Assembly (NCBI RefSeq): GCF_963678845.1
Contig: NZ_OY787464.1
Coordinates: 1,426,001-1,490,000 of the forward strand
DNA: 64,000 bases
Source: an uncultured Bacteroides sp.
Lineage (GTDB): Bacteria > Bacteroidota > Bacteroidia > Bacteroidales > Bacteroidaceae
Direction: 5' to 3'
Part shown: positions 29,552-37,194 of the stretch, in pieces
How the letters are laid out: each line of letters begins with the position of its first letter
Position numbering within the stretch: the first letter of the stretch is position 1
Made by a program: the position numbers and the translations under genes
Notes under the pieces: generated by a model
What the model was told of the DNA's origin: nothing
The model's input: only the letters and a program-made list of their open reading frames with translations
Database searches by the model: none

Positions 29552-29577
29552 ATTTTTGTTATTGGATTATAGAAATT

Positions 29578-29640
29578 CGTCTGTGCCCAACAGACGTGGT
29601 TTTACTACATGGTGGAGAAGTTCTGAGAATCTTCTCCACC
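29578..29640 (-). promoter_or_regulatory. Two hairpins in the FecR-SusC intergenic leader
   Basis: 29611-29640 holds a perfect 10-bp stem GGTGGAGAAG/CTTCTCCACC with a 10-base loop, six bases after the FecR stop. 29578-29596 holds a 7-bp stem CGTCTGT/ACAGACG with a 5-base loop. On the plus strand the first stem is followed by eight T, but the genes run on the minus strand where no T-run follows. It may be a processing or stability hairpin that sets different levels of SusC and FecR. Confidence 0.5.
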
Positions 29641-29646
29641 TTTTTT

Positions 29647-30840
29647 TTATATTTTCTCTTTTACTCTTATTTTTCCATTTCCACTCATTTTAAATTTAAC
29701 ATCTGCTACTTTGCTCAGGACTGAAAGCACCACTTCCAGATTTTCATCATTAGGTATACTTCCCTGCAATATAATATCATCCGAATGTTGAATGTCTAAA
29801 TCAAAGTCGACATTATACGATCTGGATATAACTCTTAATGCTTGTTTTAATGTTAGATTTTCAAGACTGGTAACTCCGTCTTTCCATGATATCACGTCTG
29901 CCACTGATACCTTGTGAACGCTGATACTACCTGTAGCGGGTCTTAAAACAGATTGTTCGCCTGGTGAAAGGAACACTTCATTAGAATTCCCCGCCAATGT
30001 CACTTTCACACGGCCCGAAGCCAAAGTGGTGCGTACTACCTCTGACGAATAAGCTTCCACATTGAACTTTGTTCCAAGAACCGAAACAGACTGATGATCG
30101 GTTTCCACAATGAACGGCCTCGATGCATCATGCATCACTTCAAAGTATGCCTCTCCGCTGATGCGCACTCTTCGTTCACCTCCTGTAAAGGTTACCGGAT
30201 ATTCCAGTTTACTGTCAGAGTTAAGCCACACCACGCTACCATCACTCAGGGCAACCCTGTATTGTCCCGTTCCCCGTGGAATAATCAACTTGTTATAGAT
30301 AGGCTTCTCATTTGCCAGCTTTGCTGTTTTATCAGTTATCTTGTTCTTCTGATACACAAGTTCTCTGACACTCACGGCAAGATGAGTGCCATTTTTTTCT
30401 TTAAGCTGAGATTTTTCATCTCCAATATAATGGCATGTTCCGTCAGAGAGTTCAAGAATGGCAGTACGTGCCGGAGGTCCGAAATCGGATACTGTTAATT
30501 TTTCAGATACCTTGCTCGTTGTATCCTGCAAATAATAGGGCAGCCCGATAGATACGATGATAACGACAACAGCAGCAGCTGAAGCCATCCAACGCCATAG
30601 TGGATAAGTGCGACGAATAACTTTTTTTTGTATCTGATTACTGATAGAAGAATAATTTCCTTTGATCAGTTGTGCACGAACAGCATATCTCATAGAAAGA
30701 TGCCTTCTTCGCACATCGTCAAACAGCCTGCAATTTTCATCACAATCTTCTCTCCATGCCAGAATTTCTTTTTCTTCTGTAGTGGAAAGCTCTCCATTAA
30801 AAAAATCCAGCAATGTAGATTCTGTAATTTGAGGTCTCAT
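29647..30840 (-). CDS. FecR-family anti-sigma factor
   Basis: 397 residues. Cytoplasmic N-terminal part (1-83), a single membrane helix near 84-104 (ASAAAVVVIIVSIGLPYYL), then a periplasmic FecR domain with IPRGTGQYRVALSDGSVVWL and GEAYFEVMHDASRPFIVETD, and a C-terminal STN-like DUF4974 domain (LEVVLSVLSKV). It holds the neighbouring ECF sigma factor until the STN domain of SusC signals that ligand is bound. Confidence 0.95.
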   Translation of the reverse strand: MRPQITESTLLDFFNGELSTTEEKEILAWREDCDENCRLFDDVRRRHLSMRYAVRAQLIKGNYSSISNQIQKKVIRRTYPLWRWMASAAAVVVIIVSIGLPYYLQDTTSKVSEKLTVSDFGPPARTAILELSDGTCHYIGDEKSQLKEKNGTHLAVSVRELVYQKNKITDKTAKLANEKPIYNKLIIPRGTGQYRVALSDGSVVWLNSDSKLEYPVTFTGGERRVRISGEAYFEVMHDASRPFIVETDHQSVSVLGTKFNVEAYSSEVVRTTLASGRVKVTLAGNSNEVFLSPGEQSVLRPATGSISVHKVSVADVISWKDGVTSLENLTLKQALRVISRSYNVDFDLDIQHSDDIILQGSIPNDENLEVVLSVLSKVADVKFKMSGNGKIRVKEKI

Positions 30841-30905
30841 TTATATTTAATAAGATTGATTAACTATATATAAGACCGGAAAAGATAGAAAACGGTTGAA
30901 TGGAA

Positions 30906-31451
30906 TCAGCAAAAAGTTTTAATATAATTATAGAATTTTTCCCGAAGACGTTTTAAAGCGTTTACTAATAACGTTTTGACAGTAGAAATGGAAATTTTTA
31001 GTTTTTCGGACGTTTCGCGATAACTTAAGCCCTCAATATATACGGATGTTAAAACCTCCCTCATTCGAGGTGGGAGATTTCTTATTTCTGCCTCTATGGC
31101 CTGAAGCATTTCTTCTGTGATATTATCCGGTTGATAATCTTCGAGCCCTAAAGGTAACAAGGTGATAGCATCGCGCAACGGATCACGCTTTTCCAGCAGT
31201 TTCAGAGCACGGTTTTTAACTGAAACAAAAATGTATCCCCTAAAATTACTGGATGTAATTCTTTCATAGATGCTATTTTCCCAGAAAGAAAGAAAGAAGT
31301 CTTGTACCAGATCTTCTGATGCCGCAATATCATTTAAATATGTATCTGCCCATAAAACCAAAGGTCGATAATAACATTTGAACATCAATTCCATCCCATT
31401 GGAATTGTGTTCTAATAAAAGTCGACATATGGCTTTATCACTAATTTGCAT
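30906..31451 (-). CDS. ECF-type RNA polymerase sigma factor
   Basis: 181 residues. Region 2 contains LVQDFFLSFWEN-type helix 2.2, and region 4 contains LPPRMREVLTSVYIEGLSYRE followed by a helix-turn-helix (SISTVKTLLVNALKRLREKF). It is partnered with FecR 65 bp downstream and the STN-containing SusC. A short, AT-rich gap and no terminator separate sigma from FecR, so they are probably co-transcribed. Confidence 0.95.
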   Translation of the reverse strand: MQISDKAICRLLLEHNSNGMELMFKCYYRPLVLWADTYLNDIAASEDLVQDFFLSFWENSIYERITSSNFRGYIFVSVKNRALKLLEKRDPLRDAITLLPLGLEDYQPDNITEEMLQAIEAEIRNLPPRMREVLTSVYIEGLSYRETSEKLKISISTVKTLLVNALKRLREKFYNYIKTFC

Positions 31452-31485
31452 GTAATCTTAACTTGAGTCTAGTGTTTTAAAAATA

Positions 31486-31493
31486 CAAAAATA
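31486..31493 (-). promoter_or_regulatory. Possible -7 box of the sigma factor promoter
   Basis: TATTTTTG on the minus strand matches TAnnTTTG, 35 bp before the sigma start codon. The -33 element is not clear. The stretch 31494-31756 contains nothing else I recognise. Confidence 0.35.
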
Positions 31494-31756
31494 TGCAAAA
31501 ATTGGAAAACAATTTGATAAAATGGATAAAAAAATAATCTATTTGATTTCAAAAAGCTTATATGGCTAACATTTTTACTAACAAAATTTCGTATAGAAAG
31601 AAGCGGTAAATAGATTCTTTTTCTGGCAAAAGCCCAACAAGTGCGGTCTATTGACTATACATAAGGCGGTATGTGGGGTAACAAACAATATTCAACAGAT
31701 AATTAGACATAAAAACGTTGAATAATAATTTTAGTTTTATTATTTTGTTGTTAAGG

Positions 31757-32050
31757 GATGCTTTTTCTTTTCCCTTGACGGAAAAGAAACAAAAGGTCAA
31801 GGCTGCATATTCTACGCTACTCCATGAAAGGTCTCCGCTAAAGAAAAAGAACTCGCTGCGCTCAAACAGCTTTTTCTTTTTTACGCTACACCCTTTCATT
31901 CCGCTTTACGCTGCGAATATGAGGCCGGTCTTGCTGGTTTCTGCTCGGCTACGCCATCGCTCTGATTGCCTTTGCTTCGCTCGGCGCCACTTCGTGGCGG
32001 TGTTTTCTGCTTGTTCCGTTGGGCTACGCTTTGCTATTGTTTGCTTCTTT
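31757..32050 (-). repeat. Repeat R4, full copy, head at left
   Basis: Head: CTTTTCC 31767-31773, loop CTTGAC 31774-31779, GGAAAAG 31780-31786, and the loop partner GTCAAG 31796-31801. Long hairpin: CATATTC with GAATATG, and inner stem AAAGAAAAAG with CTTTTTCTTT, changed on both arms relative to R6. Core GAATATGAGGCCGGTC, then tail GCCTTTGCTTCGCTCGGC and a small hairpin GCCACTTCGTGGC. It faces R5 tail to tail with about 100 bp of ordinary sequence between. Confidence 0.85.
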
Positions 32051-32157
32051 TAATTGATCAGTGCAAGAAAATAGTAGTTAGCTCATAGCTCCAAAGAGAG
32101 AGTGAGAAGTTAAGAAGAAAAAGAATGATCCTCCTTAGCTAATGCGGAAGCTAAGTT

Positions 32158-32503
32158 GAACAAAAGCTACCATTCCCCAGACAAAGGCGAAGCAAAGCAA
32201 GCACATTTTCCCAAAAAAGCGAAGCGAAGCAAGTCGAAAAAAAACAGTTCCTCAAAGAGGAACAGCCCAGCGAAGCAACGGCTACCTGTCCCAAAGCACC
32301 ACCGAACGATGGCGAAGCCGAGTGACCAAACAAAGACCGGCCTCATGAATTTTGCGTGAAGAAATCAGACGGAATGGAGCGTTAAAAAGAAAAAGCTGTT
32401 TGAGCGAAGCGAGTTTCATTTTCTTTAGCGGAATGCAGACTGATTTTAGCAAAATTCGTGCAGCCTTGATCTTTTGGTTCTTTTCTATCAAGAGAAAAGA
32501 ACA
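32158..32503 (+). repeat. Repeat R5, full copy, head at right abutting a DUF4143 ATPase gene
   Basis: Tail with the small hairpin GTTCCTCAAAGAGGAAC (32247-32263). Outer stem AATTTTGC 32348-32355 with GCAAAATT 32449-32456, then AAATCAG with CTGATTT. Head: CTTGAT 32465-32470, CTTTTCT 32480-32486, loop ATCAAG 32487-32492, AGAAAAG 32493-32499. Both the stem and the loop partner are altered in a compensating way compared with R2, R4 and R6. Stop codon of the ATPase gene begins 15 bases beyond the stem. Confidence 0.85.
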
Positions 32504-32513
32504 GATACAACTA

Positions 32514-33722
32514 TCAATAGCTCATTAAAAAATCTCTTATAAACACATGCATTATTCCTTCATAGCTGTTCCCACGAAAATCATCTTCACTAACTACAAT
32601 TTTGGGATAGTTATCCTGAACTTTAAGCAGATTGCCAAATTCCCGTTCAATCGTTGTTTCGCTATCCAGTTTTAAGGTCACTTGCACATAAAGCTTCTCT
32701 GCCCCCTTCTCACAAACAAAATCAATTTCCGAGGAACCAGACATACCCACTTTTATATTATACCCCCGATACAAAAGATGGTTATAAACAATGTTTTCAA
32801 GAATCTTAGCTCTGTCTTGCAAGCGGTAACCGATAATAATATTTCTGATACCCATATTCTCGAAATAATACTTTTCACCAATCTCAAAGAAACGTTTACC
32901 AACCAAATCATACCTTCCCACCCTGTGAATGAGGAATGCATTTGTAAGATGTTCCACATAATTCTGGATCTGGTTCACAGAAATCTGAGTATGCTGCGAT
33001 TTAAGGTAATCACTGATATTCTTTGCTGAAAACAGCGAACCTATATTTTCGGAAAGAAACTGAATAAGCTTTTCCAAAAATGCAGTGTTTCTAAGATTAT
33101 AACGGCTCACCACATCCCGAAACACGATGGTTGAATAGATACTCTTCAGATATTCATTGGCCACATCATCATTCAACTTCAGATTAATCAGATAGGGCAA
33201 TCCTCCATATCGGGTATATAAATTGTAGCTACCGGCGTTATTCTCCAGTTTATGAAACTGCAGAAACTCTGTGTAGTCTAAGCTATACACTTTAAACTCC
33301 ACATACCTGCCGCTTAAATAAGTTGCCAGTTCGCCCGAGAGCAACCTGGCGTTGCTTCCCGTTATATAAATATCATTGCTTTCGTCCAGCAACAAAGAGC
33401 GCAGGGCCTTTTCAAACTCCGCTATATCCTGAATCTCATCAATAAAGATATAATTTCGCACCCCTTCTTTTCGGTTAGCCAGAATATAATTGTTCAGCTC
33501 CACAGCCGTTCGCATAAAGTCGAATTCCATATCCTCCCGGTTAATATAAATGATATGGGCATCAGGCTCCTCATTCTGCACTTGTTCCATCAACTGAAAT
33601 AACAGATAGCTTTTCCCCACACGCCGTTGGCCCGTCAATACCTTAATCAGCGGCTTTCTCATAAACGGCGCAATACGTGCTATATAGCCGTCTCTCTTTT
33701 TAATAGTCTTAGGAATTCTCAT
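32514..33722 (-). CDS. AAA_14/DUF4143-family ATPase
   Basis: 402 residues. Walker A in LTGQRRVGKSYLL (near residue 30-40), Walker B in NYIFIDEIQDI, sensor-like YITGSNARLLSGELATYLSGR, and a C-terminal DUF4143 domain with a nuclease-like IDFVCEKGAEKLYVQVTLK segment. These stand-alone ATPases are frequent in Bacteroidales, often several per genome, and their function is not known. A related gene lies at 34259-35536 on the other strand. Three 20-bp palindromes at 40-bp period lie upstream. Repeat R5 lies directly after its stop, and a copy of the R5/ATPase-end junction recurs beside R8. Confidence 0.9.
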   Translation of the reverse strand: MRIPKTIKKRDGYIARIAPFMRKPLIKVLTGQRRVGKSYLLFQLMEQVQNEEPDAHIIYINREDMEFDFMRTAVELNNYILANRKEGVRNYIFIDEIQDIAEFEKALRSLLLDESNDIYITGSNARLLSGELATYLSGRYVEFKVYSLDYTEFLQFHKLENNAGSYNLYTRYGGLPYLINLKLNDDVANEYLKSIYSTIVFRDVVSRYNLRNTAFLEKLIQFLSENIGSLFSAKNISDYLKSQHTQISVNQIQNYVEHLTNAFLIHRVGRYDLVGKRFFEIGEKYYFENMGIRNIIIGYRLQDRAKILENIVYNHLLYRGYNIKVGMSGSSEIDFVCEKGAEKLYVQVTLKLDSETTIEREFGNLLKVQDNYPKIVVSEDDFRGNSYEGIMHVFIRDFLMSY

Positions 33723-33730
33723 CTTCAGAA

Positions 33731-33831
33731 GTTTAATATATAATTAAAACAACAACAAATATAAGCAATAGTTTTAAGTATAACTAAAACTATTTGATTT
33801 TTACATAAAAGTTTTAAATATACATTAAAAC
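33731..33831 (-). promoter_or_regulatory. Three ~20-bp AT-rich palindromes at 40-bp period with promoter
   Basis: Sites at 33731-33750, 33771-33790 and 33811-33831 share the pattern GTTTWA...TWAAAC and start exactly 40 bp apart, with 20-bp spacers. A minus-strand -7 box TATATTTG (33756-33763) lies in the first spacer. This looks like an operator array controlling the ATPase gene that begins at 33722. The binding protein is unknown. Confidence 0.5.
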
Positions 33832-33834
33832 ACC

Positions 33835-34203
33835 AAAGCGATGGCAAAGCCGAGCAAAGCAAAGCTTAACCATTCCCAAAAAACGCACGAAGTGCAGCCG
33901 AGCGAAGCAAAGGCAATCCCCAACCACCAAACACCACCAAAGCAGAAAAAAACAAAAACAGCACGAAGTGCAGCCGAGCAAAGCAAAGGCAATCCCCAAC
34001 CACCAAACACCACCAAAGCAGAAAAACCCAAAGACCGACCTCATATTCGTAGCGTTAAGCGAAGTGAAAGGGTGGAGCGTTAAAAAGAAAATGCTGTTTG
34101 AGCGAAGCGAGTTTCATTTTCTTTAGCGGAACCCTTTCACGGAGTAGCGGAGAATATGCAGTCTTGACCTTTTGTTTCTTTTCCGTCAAGGGAAAAGAAA
34201 AAG
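33835..34203 (+). repeat. Repeat R6, full copy with internal 76-bp tandem duplication, head at right
   Basis: The tail contains a tandem duplication of 76 bp (33885-33960 and 33961 to about 34027), each with GCACGAAGTGC and GAGCRAAGCAAAGGC. Long hairpin: CATATTC 34042-34048 with GAATATG 34152-34158, GTGAAAGGGT 34064-34073 with ACCCTTTCAC 34131-34140, AAAGAAAATG 34084-34093 with CATTTTCTTT 34115-34124. Head: CTTGAC 34163-34168, CTTTTCC 34178-34184, loop GTCAAG 34185-34190, GGAAAAG 34191-34197. Confidence 0.88.
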
Positions 34204-34234
34204 ACCAATTATTCTTTTATACTCGAAAAAAAGC

Positions 34235-34242
34235 TATATTTG
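34235..34242 (+). promoter_or_regulatory. -7 box of the second ATPase gene
   Basis: TATATTTG fits TAnnTTTG exactly, 17 bp before the ATG at 34259. Transcription from here excludes the longer start at 34172, which would lie inside repeat R6. Confidence 0.5.
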
Positions 34243-34258
34243 CATAAAACATTCAGGT

Positions 34259-35536
34259 ATGGACGAAAAATTAGAGGCATTAAAGAAATACAACCTTTGG
34301 AACGGAAACAGTTACAATTTAGGGTTGAAACGAAAATCTTACACCAATAAGATCAACAGCTTTATTGGCAATAATCTGGTAAAAGTACTTATCGGACAGC
34401 GAAGATCAGGCAAAAGCTATATCCTGCGCCAGGTAGCAGCAAACCTTGTCTCCTCACACGGTGTAGATCCAGCCAATATACTCTATATAAATAAGGAATA
34501 TCTGGAGTTCGATTTTATAGCCGATTACAAAGATCTGGAAAGTATATACCGGCTATATCGCGACACCATCAACCCAACAGGGCGTGTTTATCTTTTCATG
34601 GACGAGATACAGTACATTGAAGGGTGGGAACGTTTTGTGAACTCGCATTCACAGGATTTTGCTGAGGAGTGCGAACTGTTTATCAGCGGCTCCAATTCAA
34701 AGATGCTATCCAGCGAGCTGGCCACTTTGCTATCAGGCAGGTATGTGGAGTTTCATATATTCCCATATAGTTTTGAGGAGTACATCCAGTTACAGGGGAA
34801 GAGCGCCGACCGCAGTTCATACATCGACTTTCTGAAAAAAGGAGGTCTGCCCGAATTATATAATCTGCCCACAGAGGAATCGCAGAAACAATACGTGGCA
34901 TCCGTAAAAGATACCATCCTGCTGCGCGACATCGTGCAAAGAAAAACCATCCGTGACGTAAAGTTATTAGATGATGTATTTATCTATCTGGTAAACAATG
35001 CATCCAATCTGCTGTCAATAACCAACATCGTAAACTTTTTTGCCTCAAAGAAAAGGAAAACCACCTACGATACCATCTCCAATTACATTGGTTTCATAGA
35101 AGAAGCCTTCCTTGCCTACAAAACAGAACGCTATAATATCAAAGGAAAAGACGTGGTGGCCGGCAATTGCAAATACTATTTAAACGACCTAGCCTTCAAA
35201 AATTACCTCTACCCTGGCTTTGCTTACGGTCTGGGCTACCTGTTGGAAAACGCCGTTTACCTGGAACTGCTTCGTTCAGGATATACCGTTTACACCGGAA
35301 CCATCAAAGACAAAGAAGTAGATTTCGTAGCAACAAAAGGTGACAGAGTAATCTACCTGCAATGCACCTACATGCTGGAAGATGAAAAAACCATTGAACG
35401 TGAATACGGAGCGCTGGAAGCCATCACTGACAGCTATGAAAAATACGTAGTGTCGCTGGACGAAATAAAACTACCATCACGCAACGGAATAAGGCACATC
35501 CAGGGATGGGATCTTTTCTCTTTTCTTTTGCCTTGA
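34259..35536 (+). CDS. Second AAA_14/DUF4143-family ATPase, C-terminus encoded by a repeat
   Basis: 425 residues from ATG at 34259. Walker A in LIGQRRSGKSYIL, Walker B in VYLFMDEIQYI, the SGSNSKMLSSELATLLSGR segment, and a DUF4143 C-terminal part with KEVDFVATKGDRVIYLQC. It is the same family as the gene at 32514-33722 but clearly diverged and on the other strand. The last codons (FSFLLP and stop) are read from the head of repeat R7, whose stem starts at 35525, so the native end was replaced when the repeat arrived. It lies between R6 and R7, both with heads pointing at it. Role unknown. Confidence 0.9.
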   Translation: MDEKLEALKKYNLWNGNSYNLGLKRKSYTNKINSFIGNNLVKVLIGQRRSGKSYILRQVAANLVSSHGVDPANILYINKEYLEFDFIADYKDLESIYRLYRDTINPTGRVYLFMDEIQYIEGWERFVNSHSQDFAEECELFISGSNSKMLSSELATLLSGRYVEFHIFPYSFEEYIQLQGKSADRSSYIDFLKKGGLPELYNLPTEESQKQYVASVKDTILLRDIVQRKTIRDVKLLDDVFIYLVNNASNLLSITNIVNFFASKKRKTTYDTISNYIGFIEEAFLAYKTERYNIKGKDVVAGNCKYYLNDLAFKNYLYPGFAYGLGYLLENAVYLELLRSGYTVYTGTIKDKEVDFVATKGDRVIYLQCTYMLEDEKTIEREYGALEAITDSYEKYVVSLDEIKLPSRNGIRHIQGWDLFSFLLP

Positions 35537-35855
35537 CGCAAAAGAAACAAAAGGTCAAGGCTGCATATTCTCCGCTACTCCATGAAAGGTCTCCGCTAAA
35601 GAAAAAGAACTCGCTGCGCTCAAACAACTTTTTCTTTTTTACGCTACACCCTTTCATTCCGTTTTACGCTGCGAATATGAGGCCGGTCTTGCTGGTTTCT
35701 GAGCGGGCTGAGGTTGGGGAGCGAATTGCCTTTGCTTCGCTCGGCTGCCACTTCGTGACGGTTTTCATTCTACGCTATATACTTGGCTACGCCATCGCTC
35801 TGATTGCCTTTGCTTCGCTCGGCTGTCACTTCGTGGCGGTTTATTCTGCAGTATA
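35517..35855 (-). repeat. Repeat R7, full copy with tandem tail duplication, head at left
   Basis: Head: CTTTTGC 35525-35531, loop CTTGAC 35532-35537, GCAAAAG 35538-35544, partner GTCAAG 35554-35559. The stem has a compensated change relative to R4. Long hairpin as in R4 (CATATTC with GAATATG, GAAAAAG with CTTTTTC). The tail holds two related units about 78 bp apart, each ATTGCCTTTGCTTCGCTCGG plus a CACTTCGTG hairpin, at 35725 and 35803. The right edge overlaps the end of the TPR gene. Confidence 0.85.
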
Positions 35856-36788
35856 TACTATACTTTCAGCAAGTCCTTTGTTTTCATGATAGAAGGAAAT
35901 GTTATCTGTTTTTTCATTTGCCTCTTTAAACCATTTGTACTTATCACTGTACACAAATGAAGTCTGATACATTGGTATGTTTGATTCTCTAATCTCCTTT
36001 GACTTTATAATCTCAGTTTTCGCTTCATCATATTTCCCCAAACGATAAAGTAATTGTCCAAAGAGAGTCTTTGTTTTCGAAAGATATTTTTCATCGATTG
36101 GAAACGAAAGTGCTTTACAATAACAAGACATTGCTTTTACATCTTCATTTTTAAGATCATAGATATCAGCAAGAGTAAGCCAATCTTTGTAATTTTCAGT
36201 TCTACCCTCATTTTGCATATAAGAAACCCAAAAAGTTTCCGCTTCATTATAACATCTTGCCAATAATAGCAACTTTACATAAAGTTGGTTTAACTCAACC
36301 TTATACTCTCCTTTTTTAAAAGCTGTCTCAATCTCCGCCAGTACCTCAAACACATTTTCATTTCGTCCTCTTCCTGTAAAGGACTTGGCCCAAAGTACTG
36401 TTATCCGGTACGCAATTCCATAAACTTTTTTTCCTTGCCATATATATGATTTCCAGTCATTTTCATCAAAATTATCATATCCGTCCAACACTTTTCTTAT
36501 GGAGAAGCGGTAATCTGAATGTAGCTTTTCAAAAAGATACAGAAATTGCGAATGCACCATCGAAGGACGCTCCAAAGCAAGATCAAGGTAAGCATCAATA
36601 TACATTGAAACGTCTTTATAATCAACTTTCTCTGCTATTTTTTTCTTCACCTGATCGTACAAGGTCCATGCGTAAGCCACGCTTATATAATTATCCCGGG
36701 GATTCTTTTTATGATAACTAACTGCCATTTCATAAGCTTTATCCTTATCCGTTTTCCTTAGCGCATAAATTTCCTGATATTTATCCAT
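35841..36788 (-). CDS. TPR-like protein resembling TOTE conflict-system TPR component, possibly 3'-truncated
   Basis: 315 residues of helical repeats without signal peptide. The opening (IYALRKTDKDKAYEMAVSYH, NPRDNYISVAYAWTLYDQVK) resembles DUF7017-type TPR proteins that I associate with TOTE conflict systems, where a cold-shock-like domain may follow. Here the frame ends at ESIVYTAE, and the final codons and stop resemble the tail of repeat R7, so a C-terminal domain may have been lost. None of the other TOTE genes are nearby. It lies between tail-to-tail repeats R7 and R8. The family call is tentative. Confidence 0.5.
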   Translation of the reverse strand: MDKYQEIYALRKTDKDKAYEMAVSYHKKNPRDNYISVAYAWTLYDQVKKKIAEKVDYKDVSMYIDAYLDLALERPSMVHSQFLYLFEKLHSDYRFSIRKVLDGYDNFDENDWKSYIWQGKKVYGIAYRITVLWAKSFTGRGRNENVFEVLAEIETAFKKGEYKVELNQLYVKLLLLARCYNEAETFWVSYMQNEGRTENYKDWLTLADIYDLKNEDVKAMSCYCKALSFPIDEKYLSKTKTLFGQLLYRLGKYDEAKTEIIKSKEIRESNIPMYQTSFVYSDKYKWFKEANEKTDNISFYHENKGLAESIVYTAE

Positions 36789-36811
36789 AGTATTAATTCA
36801 ATTAAAGCCCA

Positions 36812-36819
36812 CAAAGGTA
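36812..36819 (-). promoter_or_regulatory. -7 box of the TPR gene
   Basis: TACCTTTG on the minus strand fits TAnnTTTG, 24 bp before the start at 36788. The -33 position falls at the tail edge of repeat R8 (CTTG near 36839-36842, 19 bases away). Confidence 0.45.
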
Positions 36820-36836
36820 ATATAATTAGACATAAA

Positions 36837-37152
36837 AACAAGCCGGCAGCAAAGGCGAAGCCAAGCAACAAGGCGAAGCCGAGCAAAAAAAAACCGTTCC
36901 TCAAAGAGGAACAGCCCAGCGAAGCAACGGCTACCTGCCCCAAAGCACCACCGAACGATGGCGAAGCCGAGTGACCAAACAAAGACCGGCCTCATGAATT
37001 TTGCGTGAAGAAATCAGACGGAATGGAGCGTTAAGAAGAAAAAGCTGTTTGAGCGATGCGAGTTCCTTTTCTTCAGCGGAATGCAGACTGATTTTAGCAA
37101 AATTCGTGCAGCCTTGATCTTTTGGTTCTTTTCTATCAAGAGAAAAGAACAG
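36837..37152 (+). repeat. Repeat R8, full copy, head at right
   Basis: Nearly identical to R5 from the GTTCCTCAAAGAGGAAC hairpin onward. The inner stem is GAAGAAAA with TTTTCTTC where R5 has AAAGAAAA with TTTTCTTT, a compensated pair change. Head: CTTGAT 37113-37118, CTTTTCT 37128-37134, loop ATCAAG 37135-37140, AGAAAAG 37141-37147. Similarity to R5 continues past the head into the adjacent ATPase remnant. Confidence 0.85.
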
Positions 37153-37161
37153 AAACATAGA

Positions 37162-37194
37162 TCAACAGCTCAAAAAGCCTCTGATAAACTGATG
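37162..37194 (-). pseudogene. Relic of the 3' end of a DUF4143 ATPase gene
   Basis: On the minus strand this stretch reads HQFIRGFLSC-stop, matching the ATPase C-terminus HVFIRDFLMSY-stop at 32514-32549. The stop codon lies exactly 15 bases from the head stem in both R5 and R8. Only about 11 codons remain. This shows that a repeat plus the end of its neighbouring ATPase gene was copied, or that an ATPase gene here was deleted. Confidence 0.55.

Noticed and set aside
31648..32050. Open frames in R4, R7 and similar copies encoding peptides with FERSEFFFFSG or LTFCFFSVKGKE
   Set aside because: The same DNA is a structured repeat, frames differ among copies, and changes follow base pairing rather than codons. 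These are very likely spurious proteins.
32480..32503. Repeat heads as ordinary intrinsic terminators
   Set aside because: The stem is A/T-rich and is not followed by a T-run in either direction. The covarying loop and upstream partner go beyond what a terminator needs.
33731..33831. CRISPR-like array (three 20-bp palindromic repeats with 20-bp spacers)
   Set aside because: Repeats and spacers are too short, AT-rich and only three; no cas genes are nearby. An operator array fits better.
33841..34083. Open frame rich in Lys, Pro and Gln across the R6 tail, and similar frames in R2, R5, R10
   Set aside because: Low-complexity translation of GCGAAGC-type units, no promoter or conserved frame, and overlap with the structured repeat.
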